Assembly (NCBI GenBank): GCA_028869615.1
Contig: JAGWRQ010000025.1
Location: 1 to 16,351, forward strand
Source of the DNA: Candidatus Methylomirabilota bacterium
GTDB lineage: Bacteria; Methylomirabilota; Methylomirabilia; Methylomirabilales; Methylomirabilaceae
Length of the DNA stretch: 16,351 nt
Direction of reading: 5' to 3'
The position numbers and the translations under genes were made by a program. Below, piece by piece: positions 1-6,436 of this stretch (positions within the stretch are counted from its first letter, which is position 1; each line of letters opens with the position of its first letter). The notes under the pieces are model-generated. The model had not been told where the DNA came from, made no database searches, and saw only the letters and a list, made by a program, of their open reading frames with translations.

Positions 1-258
1 CGGTGGAGGGCATTGCGTAACGACCGGGCGCACCAGCCGCAGCACGATATCACTATCTTCGACTTTATCCTCAGTCTTACCTGCGTCTCGAAACAACTCG
101 ACGGATGGATGGACAGGAAGGTCTTTCAACCAAAGGGAGTGCGGCTGTTGTGCAATATTCCGAACCGGCGGGTAGCGCAGGTCTGTGTAGGCTTTGAGGA
201 ACTCGAAGAGTTTGGTCAAACGCTCGCGCACAGGTTGCATGTTTGGTTGGATGCTCAT
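1..258 (-). CDS. N-terminus of a large helicase/AAA-type protein (partial)
   Basis: An open frame of 86 codons runs from an ATG at 258 off the left edge without a stop, so only the N-terminus is present. It begins MSIQPNMQPVRERLTKLFEF. Its key segments are LFEFLKAYTDLRYPPVR (about residues 17-33), SLWLKDLPVHPSVELFRD (41-58) and VLRLVRPVVTQCPPP (72-86). This pattern resembles the N-terminal region of very large (over 1000 aa) superfamily-1-like helicase/AAA proteins found in defence islands. That is recalled family resemblance, not a search result, and no ATPase motif lies inside the window. A GGAG sits 10 bases before the ATG. The start is only 4 bases past the stop of the short HsdR-like ORF, so the two would be co-transcribed. 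The plus-strand ORF over this stretch has no recognisable features and is taken as a shadow. Confidence 0.6.
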   Translation of the reverse strand, partial: MSIQPNMQPVRERLTKLFEFLKAYTDLRYPPVRNIAQQPHSLWLKDLPVHPSVELFRDAGKTEDKVEDSDIVLRLVRPVVTQCPPP

Positions 259-262
259 GGTG

Positions 263-421
263 CTACTGCTCCGAGGACGTCATTGACTGACAAGACGCTG
301 TGTTGTCGCCGTGGGCGATCTGCGCAATGTTGGCGGAGCTGGTCTCATCATCAAAGAAGCGCCAGCGCGACCTTCGGAGAAGGTCGTTGATCAGAATCCT
401 TGCTTTGGCTTCTTTCGGCAT
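263..421 (-). pseudogene. Truncated N-terminal fragment of a type I restriction R subunit (HsdR-like)
   Basis: The ORF has 52 codons: ATG at 421, TAG at 263. Residues 1-32 include EAKARILINDLL and RWRFFDDE followed by SANI. This is the characteristic opening of many type I restriction endonuclease R subunits and related DEAD-box restriction helicases, which normally run to 800-1100 aa. After residue about 32 the family pattern (usually continuing into the nuclease domain) is lost and the frame reads a polar, unrelated tail of 20 residues to the stop. No Shine-Dalgarno sequence precedes the ATG and an in-frame TAG lies just upstream. It is best read as the stump of an hsdR gene truncated by deletion or recombination. 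A short functional peptide is less likely. Confidence 0.5.
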
Positions 422-459
422 TCGTGCGGGTGGCTAATTCGCGTTAAGGGGCCGCATTG

Positions 460-720
460 TTAAGCGGTCCGTTTAAGCCGCGTGCGGCGCTGGCGCGATG
501 GCATTGTGCCCGAACTGGCGGCGTCAAGCAAGAGGCGCAAGGCCCGATTCACTGAGTCAGAATCAGGAAACGCTTTCGCCAGAGCAGGTTCAATCAGGAC
601 GAGGTTCGTCCCTGCCATAGCCCGCTTGTAGTGTTTGCCGCGGACTCCTCCCTTCAGTTGGGATAGATCGTACTCGGCCCGAAGCTCGTCATCAATTTTC
701 TTCACTGGTTCTCTTTTCAT
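460..720 (-). CDS. Small antitoxin-like protein, no partner toxin seen
   Basis: Protein of 86 aa starting MKREPVKKIDDELRAEYDLS, with LSQLKGGVRGKHYKR (19-33), a GTNLVLIEPALAKAFPD block (37-53) and SVNRALRLLLDAA (56-68). It ends in a strongly basic tail (RQRRTRLKRTA). This layout matches a widespread family of short uncharacterised proteins usually treated as antitoxins. The C-terminal block (an extended segment, then a helix with a V-N-x-A-L-R-x-L pattern) looks like a ribbon-helix-helix-type DNA-binding fold. AGGAG lies 10 bases before the ATG, supporting this start. No toxin gene is visible in the short gaps on either side (422-459 and 721-816); the nearest gene upstream is vapC, which already has its own antitoxin. 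The function is inferred and the DNA-binding assignment is tentative. Confidence 0.65.
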   Translation of the reverse strand: MKREPVKKIDDELRAEYDLSQLKGGVRGKHYKRAMAGTNLVLIEPALAKAFPDSDSVNRALRLLLDAASSGTMPSRQRRTRLKRTA

Positions 721-809
721 ACTGTATTGGCTCCTGGAACCTCTCTACGCCCCCACCACTGCGACTTTCAAGGCCTTACCTTCAGTCACACTATTCGACA
801 TGTCAAGTT

Positions 810-899
810 CCAGGGGTCATGCAGGAAGCAGCGCAAACCCTTCAGTTCTGGCTGCGTCCCTCAACCTGTGATCGAGACAGACAAAGTGGTGACCCCTGG
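810..899. repeat. 10-base inverted repeat spanning the vapC 3' end
   Basis: CCAGGGGTCA at 810-819 is perfectly complementary in inverted orientation to TGACCCCTGG at 890-899, with 70 bases between. The left arm contains the vapC stop codon and the right arm is coding. No T-run follows, so it is not an obvious terminator, and it could be chance. Confidence 0.25.
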
Positions 900-1242
900 G
901 TGTTGTGCCGGCCCATACAAGACCGGCAGCCAATTGAAGGGAATCAGCCGCGCGTAAAGGATGCGCGAGGAGAAGCCGTGCGGCAATGACCCGTACTTCG
1001 GCGCTCGGCTCAATCTCTGTCCATGCATCTGACAGCAGGACCAGCAGGTGACGAATCTGATCCTCCCCCTGAGGCGTCAAGAACCCCTCCCGCCGCAGCC
1101 GTGCAAACGCTGAAAAGCATTCAATGGGGCTTCCCCACCAGGCGACGATATCCCCGTCGGCTTTCGCGATGGCACGGATGGCCTTGGTCTGCGGACCTTC
1201 AAAGTACAGGGGAATAAGGGCCGAAGCGTCCCAGAATTTCAC
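817..1242 (-). CDS. vapC: VapC-type PIN-domain ribonuclease toxin
   Basis: Type II toxin of 141 aa; VapC proteins are Mg2+-dependent endoribonucleases that cut tRNA or rRNA when their antitoxin is lost. The four PIN acidic residues are in place: D5 in VKFWDASAL, E41 in SPIECFSAF, D100 in RAADSLQLAAG and D124 in FVCLDHRLRDAA. The length is typical of the family. The start chosen is GTG at 1242, whose bases overlap the vapB stop (GTGA), giving the classic 4-base translational coupling. The frame stays open upstream to 1317, but that extension lies inside vapB and has no PIN character. The gene follows its antitoxin in one operon, so free toxin would appear only if VapB is degraded. The stop codon falls within one arm of a 10-base inverted repeat. 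Confidence 0.88.
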   Translation of the reverse strand: MKFWDASALIPLYFEGPQTKAIRAIAKADGDIVAWWGSPIECFSAFARLRREGFLTPQGEDQIRHLLVLLSDAWTEIEPSAEVRVIAARLLLAHPLRAADSLQLAAGLVWAGTTPRGHHFVCLDHRLRDAARTEGFALLPA

Positions 1243-1532
1243 CGGGATTCCGCTCGTTCTTGCAAGAGTGCCTCCAGGGCACGATTCTTGGGGTCTTTCG
1301 GTCGTGGAAGGTCCCAAAATCCATGGGGTAGTCCACCTGTTCCGATTTTGACCATTCCCGCGCGCTCAAGTGCCAGGAGATGGGGCGGCCGATCTGTTTT
1401 GTCCCGTGTGACAGGGACCAGCTTGGCGACCGGCTTCCCCCTATCAGTTACGATGACCTCCTCGCCTTCCTTGACTGCGGCGAGAAATCTGCTCAGCGAG
1501 GCTTTCAGTTCAGACACAGCAACGGCCTTCAT
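1239..1532 (-). CDS. vapB: VapB antitoxin of the Phd/YefM type
   Basis: Antitoxin of 97 aa. Residues 1-42 (MKAVAVSELKASLSRFLAAV, then GEEVIVTDRGKPVAKLVPV) are the Phd/YefM DNA-binding fold: a helix, a beta hairpin with the T-D-R-G-K-P-V turn, and a second strand. The C-terminal part, about 60-97, with GGLPHGFWDLPRPKDP and a helical tail, would wrap the VapC active site. The frame is open from an ATG five codons earlier (1547), but GGAGG lies 8 bases before the ATG at 1532, so that start is preferred. The gene sits directly upstream of vapC with a 4-base overlap. Members of this family bind their own promoter, and a perfect inverted repeat lies just upstream, consistent with autorepression. 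Confidence 0.85.
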   Translation of the reverse strand: MKAVAVSELKASLSRFLAAVKEGEEVIVTDRGKPVAKLVPVTRDKTDRPPHLLALERAGMVKIGTGGLPHGFWDLPRPKDPKNRALEALLQERAESR

Positions 1533-1540
1533 AAATATGT

Positions 1541-1545
1541 CCTCC
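1541..1545 (-). promoter_or_regulatory. Ribosome binding site deciding the vapB start
   Basis: GGAGG lies 8 bases upstream of the ATG at 1532. It overlaps the alternative ATG at 1547, which has no such site in front of it, and so favours the shorter 97-residue VapB. Confidence 0.6.
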
Positions 1546-1552
1546 ATGGTTG

Positions 1553-1575
1553 TTTATATATGACTAACATAGTCA
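1553..1575 (-). promoter_or_regulatory. Candidate vapBC operator and -10 element
   Basis: Bases 1561-1575 form a perfect inverted repeat, TGACTA-3 bases-TAGTCA. Immediately downstream on the minus strand, at 1558-1553, is TATAAA, a good -10 match, about 20 bases before the vapB ATG at 1532. A TTGACA lies further upstream (1590-1585), but its spacing to this -10 is too long, so the -35 is uncertain. A palindrome touching the -10 is the usual arrangement for autorepression by Phd/VapB antitoxins. The palindrome is seen directly; its use as an operator is inferred. Confidence 0.5.
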
Positions 1576-1649
1576 ATCATAAGGTGTCAAATTACCTCGC
1601 CCCACCGTCTTGACCTCCAGCCCCTTTAACTCGGCAAAGAGCCGGCACT

Positions 1650-3008
1650 TCACAGGGAGATGTTGTACCGCTTAATTTTGCTATTCAAGGTTTTGAGGTC
1701 GATGCCGAGCAGTCGCGCGGCCTGCATCTTTTTGCCCCCCGTATGATCGAGCACCCGGATGAGGTGCAGCCGCTCCATTTCCGCCAGCGAGGCGGGGCCG
1801 GCCGCCGATCCGCTCGGAAACCGGATGTTGGGTGGCAGGTCTTCGAGGCCAATGACGTCGCCGGAGGAGAGGATCAGCAGGCGCTCGATCGCGTTGGCGA
1901 GTTCCCGTACATTGCCCGGCCATGGGTAGTCCGCAAGCGACGACATGGCCTCCAGGGAGACGTCCTTGACCTTCTGACCGGTCACCCGGAGTTGCCGTAA
2001 GAAGTGCTCAATCAGGAGCGGGATGTCCTCCTTTCGCTCGCGCAAGGGCGGCAGCACCACGCTGACCACGTTCAGCCGATAATACAGATCCTCACGGAAC
2101 CGACCTGTCCTCACCTCATGGGCCAGGTCTTTGTTCGTCGCGGCGATAATACGCACATCCACCCGGTGCACACGGGTACCCCCGACCCGCCGCAGTTCCT
2201 TGGTGTCGAGCACCTGGAGGAGCTTGGCCTGCATGGCCGGGCTCATCTCTCCCACCTCATCCAGCAGGAGGGTCCCGCTCCCAGCCACTTCGAAGAGACC
2301 CTGCTTGACGCTGGTGGCGCCGGTAAACGCCCCTTTCTCATGCCCGAAGAGCTCGCTTTCCAGGAGCGGATCCTGAAAGCCGCTGCAGTTGATGACCAGA
2401 AATGGGCCGCTCGCTCGAGGGCTCGCCGCATGAATGGCCTTGGCGACCAGACTCTTGCCGGTCCCGCTCTCCCCCTGAATGAGGACGCTTGCCTCGCTCG
2501 GAGCGATCCGCCGCACGGTCGCGAGGAGCGAGGCAATGGCAGGGCTCTGGCCGATCATGATGGGAGCAGGCTCGCGCTGGGCGACCATGCGCCGCAGGGC
2601 CGTATTCTCCTCGCGCAGGCGCTTTCTCTCCGCGGCCCGCCGCAGCACCTCCTCCAATTCGGAGAGCTTAAACGGTTTGGTGAGGTAGTCGTAGGCGCCC
2701 AGCTTCATCGCGTTGATGGCGCTGTCCACATCGGGGTGGCCGGTCAAGATGACGACCTCTGCCGTAGTGCCGGACCCGCGAATCCGGCGAAGAGTCTCCA
2801 TCCCCCCGATTCCGGGCATCTTGAGATCCAGCAGGATGACGTCGAACTCTCGCGCCCGTAACTGCTCCAGGGCTTCTTCGCCGCTTCCGACGCAGGTAAC
2901 CAGGTAGCCCGCCCTCGGTAACTCCTTTTCCATAAGCAGCCGGATGGGTCGCTCATCATCGACGACAAGCGCCCGGGTTGCCCCGGTCCGTTCACCCGCC
3001 TCAGTCAT
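1650..3008 (-). CDS. Sigma-54-dependent response regulator, NtrC family
   Basis: Cytoplasmic transcription activator of 452 aa with all three family domains. The receiver is about 12-125: acidic pair D17-D18, phospho-acceptor D61 in LLDLKMPG, T89, and K111 in LTKPF. The AAA+ sigma-54 interaction domain is about 150-385: Walker A GESGTGKS at 179-186, GAFTGA at 226-231, Walker B LLLDE around 247-251, and arginine-finger region FREDLYYRL at 304-312. A Fis-type helix-turn-helix lies about 409-452. The intact GAFTGA loop means it should contact sigma-54 and remodel the polymerase. The ATG at 3008 has GGAG 5 bases upstream and overlaps the kinase stop by 8 bases. The open frame continues to 3293, but that part lies within the kinase gene and lacks domain character. 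The partner kinase is the gene upstream. No -24/-12 promoter was seen in the window, so its targets are elsewhere. Confidence 0.93.
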   Translation of the reverse strand: MTEAGERTGATRALVVDDERPIRLLMEKELPRAGYLVTCVGSGEEALEQLRAREFDVILLDLKMPGIGGMETLRRIRGSGTTAEVVILTGHPDVDSAINAMKLGAYDYLTKPFKLSELEEVLRRAAERKRLREENTALRRMVAQREPAPIMIGQSPAIASLLATVRRIAPSEASVLIQGESGTGKSLVAKAIHAASPRASGPFLVINCSGFQDPLLESELFGHEKGAFTGATSVKQGLFEVAGSGTLLLDEVGEMSPAMQAKLLQVLDTKELRRVGGTRVHRVDVRIIAATNKDLAHEVRTGRFREDLYYRLNVVSVVLPPLRERKEDIPLLIEHFLRQLRVTGQKVKDVSLEAMSSLADYPWPGNVRELANAIERLLILSSGDVIGLEDLPPNIRFPSGSAAGPASLAEMERLHLIRVLDHTGGKKMQAARLLGIDLKTLNSKIKRYNISL

Positions 3009-4767
3009 GTTCGCTCCCCCGTCCTCGGAGATCGGATCGGCCCCCATCCATCCCACTACGCTCGGCCAGCGGCAGGCGGACGATGACCACCGTCCCCTTT
3101 CCGATCCCCTTACTTCGCACCTCGATGCTGCCTTTGTGCTGCTCGACGATGCTCTGGCTAATGGCAAGACCAAGGCCCGTCCCTTTACCCACCTCCTTGG
3201 TGGTAAAGAACGGATCAAAGACCCTCGAAAGGTTCTCCGGCGAGATCCCGCTACCCGTATCGGACACGGAAATATCGAGCCATTCTTGTTCACAAGCCGG
3301 CTCGATGACCTTCCGACGGTGATGCGCGTCTATGCGAATCTCCCCGCCACTCTCGATGGCATCGAGCGCATTTGTCAGAAGGTTGAGGAAGACCTGCTGA
3401 AGCATCTGAGCATCGGCCTGGACCACACTCTCATCGGGGAATGGGACCACGACAATCCGCTGATTTTCGAGGCTGGCTTGCCGCTCTACAAACGATACCG
3501 CGTTCAACACCACGCCATACACATCCACCAAGCTGAAGGTAGGCTCGCGCTGCCGCGCGAAATCGAGCAGGCGGCGGACAATCGCCGCTGCGCGGGCTAC
3601 TTCGTCCTGGATCATCGTGACATACTGCTCCCACTCTGTAAGGGCGGCAGGATCACCGATCTCCTTTGTCTCGACGCGCCGCTGGAGGGCCTCGGCGAAG
3701 CCGGCCACGGAGGAGAGGGGGTTGTTCAGTTCATGGGCCAGGCCGGCGGCCAATCGCCCAAGGGAGGCGAGCTTTTCCTGTCGCACCAGCAACTGCTGCG
3801 ACTGTTTCAGCTCATCGTACGAGCGGCGTAGCTCCGCGTATAGGTTGGCGTTTTCAAGAGCGATGGCGGCCTGAGTGGCCAACGTGATGGCCAGGGTCTC
3901 ATCCTCTTCGCTGAACTCGTCGGTGCCCTGCTTCTCCGTCACGTAGAGGTTTCCGAGGACTTTTCCTTTTGACACGACGGGGACGCCCAGGAAGGAATGC
4001 ATCGGAGGATGGTGAGGCGGGAACCCGTGCGTGCGGGGGTCCGCTGTCAGGTTCTTCAGACGCAGTGGCTTTCCCTCACGCACCAGGACGCCCAGGATTC
4101 CCTTGCCCACCGGCGGAGGGCCGATGGCCTGTTTGACGCTCTCGTCAATGCCCGCCGTGATGAACCGGCTGAGGCCGCCCTTTCCATCCAAGACGCCGAG
4201 GGCGGCGTATTTGGCGCTCATCAACTTGCAGGCCATGTTGACGATGCGCTGCAAGACCTCCTCAAGGGAGAGCTTCGCGCTAAGGATCATCCCCGCCTTC
4301 ACAAGCATCCGAAGCTGGTTCATCTCTCGTTTGCTCGTCCGCTCCCGCTCCTCCACATATGTGAGCGTGATCATAGTCTGGAGGCGGTGGGCTACGGGGG
4401 CGTAGAGATCGAGAAGCTTGGCCAGCCGATCCACGTCGCCCGCATATCTCCTGAAGAGAGACTGCCTGTTCACATCATACAGCATCGCCAGGCGATCGAT
4501 AATCTGCTCCGGAGTTTGCCCTCCAAGTAGTCCCTGCTTCGCCTTGGAATGGGCATAGGCCAGGGCCGCATCGTACTTCCCGCTCTCTAAGCACTTCAGA
4601 AAAACGGTAGAGAGCGCGCCGGACTCGGTCTCGATCTCATCGAGGGTAAGGCGTTCCAGTAGGCCTTTTGCCCGCATCCGGCGAACCCACTCTCGGCGGA
4701 GCGGTTCGCCCTTCGCCGAAAAGTGTTTCACAAGCTCTTCGCGTAGCGTGGTATGCCTTCGAACCAT
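3001..4767 (-). CDS. Soluble GAF-domain sensor histidine kinase
   Basis: Protein of 588 aa with no membrane segment, so it senses a cytoplasmic signal. Residues about 8-140 are helical and resemble the RsbRD N-terminal (globin-like) domain of stressosome-type regulators. A GAF domain covers about 165-308, followed by a short coiled coil (308-330). HisKA carries H345 in AGLAHELNNPLSS. HATPase_c is complete: N box NLLTNALDAI around 462-471, G1 DTGSGI at 503-508, F box FDPFFTTK at 517-524, and G2 GKGTGLGLAI around 528-537. It would autophosphorylate H345 and pass phosphate to D61 of the adjacent regulator, whose gene overlaps its end. The ATG at 4767 is chosen, with GGGAGG 13 bases upstream, a long spacing; TTG at 4788 would add 7 residues. 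The ligand of the GAF domain cannot be told from sequence. Confidence 0.92.
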   Translation of the reverse strand: MVRRHTTLREELVKHFSAKGEPLRREWVRRMRAKGLLERLTLDEIETESGALSTVFLKCLESGKYDAALAYAHSKAKQGLLGGQTPEQIIDRLAMLYDVNRQSLFRRYAGDVDRLAKLLDLYAPVAHRLQTMITLTYVEERERTSKREMNQLRMLVKAGMILSAKLSLEEVLQRIVNMACKLMSAKYAALGVLDGKGGLSRFITAGIDESVKQAIGPPPVGKGILGVLVREGKPLRLKNLTADPRTHGFPPHHPPMHSFLGVPVVSKGKVLGNLYVTEKQGTDEFSEEDETLAITLATQAAIALENANLYAELRRSYDELKQSQQLLVRQEKLASLGRLAAGLAHELNNPLSSVAGFAEALQRRVETKEIGDPAALTEWEQYVTMIQDEVARAAAIVRRLLDFARQREPTFSLVDVYGVVLNAVSFVERQASLENQRIVVVPFPDESVVQADAQMLQQVFLNLLTNALDAIESGGEIRIDAHHRRKVIEPACEQEWLDISVSDTGSGISPENLSRVFDPFFTTKEVGKGTGLGLAISQSIVEQHKGSIEVRSKGIGKGTVVIVRLPLAERSGMDGGRSDLRGRGSEHD

Positions 4768-4772
4768 GGACG

Positions 4773-4801
4773 TTGACACGCCTCCCAAAGACCTTTATGC
4801 T
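4773..4801 (+). promoter_or_regulatory. Sigma-70-like promoter for the NUDIX gene
   Basis: A perfect -35 TTGACA (4773-4778) is followed after 17 bases by TATGCT (4796-4801), 4 of 6 to the -10 consensus. Transcription would start near 4808, giving a leader of about 24 bases before GTG 4832. The -35 lies only 6 bases from the start codon of the divergent kinase gene, so binding here could affect both genes. Confidence 0.6.
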
Positions 4802-4821
4802 CCTTCCCTGTGCGTCGTCGC

Positions 4822-4830
4822 GGGAGGAGA
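4822..4830 (+). promoter_or_regulatory. Ribosome binding site deciding the NUDIX start
   Basis: A GGGAGGAGA stretch ends one base before the GTG at 4832 and holds GGAGG at a workable spacing. The upstream in-frame ATGs (4748, 4766) lie before or at the promoter and would overlap the kinase start, so GTG 4832 is the better start. Confidence 0.6.
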
Positions 4831-4831
4831 T

Positions 4832-5413
4832 GTGAAACTGATCGAGCAAGTCCTCAGCACGCAGGTCGTCTACGCGGGGAAGTATCTTTCAACCGAGCAA
4901 CAAACGGTTGTCCTGCCGGATGGACGACAGGCGATCCGTGACATCGTGCATCCTCCGGACGCCGTGGCGATCGTACCGATCGATGACGACGGCCGAATCT
5001 ACCTGGTTCGGCAATACCGGCCGGCCATCCGGCGCGCCATCTACGAGATTCCGGCCGGCATTATCGATCACGGCGAACGCCCGATCACAACCGCCCGGCG
5101 GGAGTGCGAGGAGGAGGTTGGACTGCGCCCGCGCCGGCTGCGCACACTGTGCACCTTCTATTCCGCGGTTGGGTTCTCCACCGGGTCCATTCGACTCTTC
5201 CTGGCTCAAGGACTCATCGCCGGCCGGAACCGACGCCACGACGATACCGAGTTCCTGCAGGTCCGTGCGGTTCCGTTCGAACAGGCCTACCGCTGGGTGT
5301 TGTCGAATACCATTGTGGATGCCAAGAGCATCATCGGAATTCTCTGGGCCAAGCAACGGCTTGACCTCCCATCGCTTCGCGGTCGGCGACGGCCGGTCGG
5401 ACGCCGGCGTTAG
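4832..5413 (+). CDS. NUDIX hydrolase, ADP-ribose pyrophosphatase type
   Basis: Cytoplasmic hydrolase of 193 aa, typical for ADP-ribose pyrophosphatases, which cleave ADP-ribose to AMP and ribose 5-phosphate. The N-terminal strand region VLSTQVVYAGKYLS (7-20) and VVLPDGR (26-32) match that subfamily. The NUDIX box G76-x5-E82-x7-R90-E91-C92-x-E94-E95-x-G97-L98 fits the consensus exactly and supplies the metal-binding glutamates. It is preceded by QYRPAIRRAIYEIPAG, the substrate-loop pattern of the group. The C-terminus is a very basic tail (LRGRRRPVGRRR). The GTG start agrees with both the ribosome binding site and the upstream promoter. It is divergent from the histidine kinase and convergent with the hydrolase gene at 5438. 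The substrate (ADP-ribose or another nucleoside diphosphate derivative) is inferred from the family. Confidence 0.9.
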   Translation: MKLIEQVLSTQVVYAGKYLSTEQQTVVLPDGRQAIRDIVHPPDAVAIVPIDDDGRIYLVRQYRPAIRRAIYEIPAGIIDHGERPITTARRECEEEVGLRPRRLRTLCTFYSAVGFSTGSIRLFLAQGLIAGRNRRHDDTEFLQVRAVPFEQAYRWVLSNTIVDAKSIIGILWAKQRLDLPSLRGRRRPVGRRR

Positions 5414-5437
5414 CACGACGCAGCACGGTTTTGTTCG

Positions 5438-6340
5438 TCACTCGCGACCAAGAAACTCTAGGATCGCCCGGTTGGTCTCGTCGGGCTTCTCCCACATCGG
5501 CATGTGACCGCTGCTTGTGATGACGACCAGCTCGGAATCCCGAATTGAGGCGTGGAGCTCCTTACCAACCGCCACAGGGAACAGCTCGTCCTGTTCGCCC
5601 CAGATGATCAGCGTTGGCTTGAGCAAGGTCGCCAGCGCGTCGGCATACCGAGCAACCTCATCAGCGTAGCGCACCGTAGAGGTCATCACCCTCGCGGTCC
5701 CTGCAATGCGGCTGATCCGGTATTGTCGTTCTACGACCACGTCGGTGATCAGCCGATCGTTAAAGACGATCTGCATGAGCTCTGTCCGCACCATGCCGCG
5801 AGTCCGCAATGCAACGGCCAGGTAAGGCAACAGAGGGACGTGTCGGATGGCGAGGAACCAGCGAAGGAGGCGATTTCGAACCGCGGGGACCACCTGTGGG
5901 GGGATACCATCGATCAGGACAAGCTTGTCAACTCGCTCGGGATGGGTGAGGGCAAACGCCCAAGCGATCCCCGCACCCATTGAGTTGCCGATCAGGTTGG
6001 CACTGTTCACGCCGAGTCGGTCCATGAACTGTCTGATCGTATCGATAAATAGTGTCGGCGTGTAGTCAACCTTCGGCCGATCCGAATAGCCGAACCCGAG
6101 GAGATCCGGGATATACAGGCGATACCGGTTTGACAGCGCCGCCACCTGCTTTTCCCACATCCAGATCTCCCCTCCAAAGCCGTGAAGCAATAGGAGCGGG
6201 GGGCCATCGCCGGTTACGACATACGCGATTGTTCCCTCGGCGATCCGCGCCAGGCGTGGTTCGAGGGCCGGGTCCCAGTCGAAGGCAGTCGGACGAACGA
6301 GTGGCCGAGTGCCGGCCATCGCGACACCGTTCATACCCAC
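5438..6340 (-). CDS. Alpha/beta-fold hydrolase
   Basis: Protein of 300 aa with the complete alpha/beta hydrolase core. The oxyanion-hole loop LLHGFGG is at 51-57, the nucleophile elbow GNSMGAG has S120, the acid is D251 in WGEQDELFP, and H279 lies in SSGHMPMWEKP. A cap region of about 150-225 sits between strands 6 and 7. It resembles general esterase / C-C bond hydrolase / haloperoxidase-like members; the substrate cannot be assigned. No signal peptide is apparent, so it is probably cytoplasmic. GTG at 6340 has GAGG 5 bases upstream; ATG at 6334 is a close alternative. It lies 96 bases after the TauE/SafE-like gene and may share its transcript. The convergent NUDIX stop is only 24 bases beyond its own stop, with no clear terminator hairpin between. 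Confidence 0.9.
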   Translation of the reverse strand: MGMNGVAMAGTRPLVRPTAFDWDPALEPRLARIAEGTIAYVVTGDGPPLLLLHGFGGEIWMWEKQVAALSNRYRLYIPDLLGFGYSDRPKVDYTPTLFIDTIRQFMDRLGVNSANLIGNSMGAGIAWAFALTHPERVDKLVLIDGIPPQVVPAVRNRLLRWFLAIRHVPLLPYLAVALRTRGMVRTELMQIVFNDRLITDVVVERQYRISRIAGTARVMTSTVRYADEVARYADALATLLKPTLIIWGEQDELFPVAVGKELHASIRDSELVVITSSGHMPMWEKPDETNRAILEFLGRE

Positions 6341-6436
6341 AGCAGCCTCATCCGAGTTCGCTCAGCACGGCGACGAGCAGTGCGAGGAGGGTAACGGCGC
6401 CGGCTGCTGGATGGCAGTTTCTTACGCACCAGACCG

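Noticed and set aside
422..475. Integron attC-like motif (GCTTAAC / GTTAAGC) at the end of the orphan antitoxin gene
   Set aside because: Only one core site is present; no paired inner and outer boxes or second GTTRRRY site at a suitable distance were found.
1600..1649. GC-rich CGGC...GCCG hairpin after the response regulator as a terminator
   Set aside because: The stem is only about 4 bp and no T-run follows on the minus strand.
3009..3293. N-terminal extension of the response regulator frame
   Set aside because: The 95 extra codons lie inside the kinase gene, are low-complexity R/S/P-rich, and precede a good ATG with GGAG at 3008.
2004..3831. Plus-strand frames of 285 and 295 codons opposite the two-component genes
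   Set aside because: They mirror the regulator and kinase coding frames and have no domain character.
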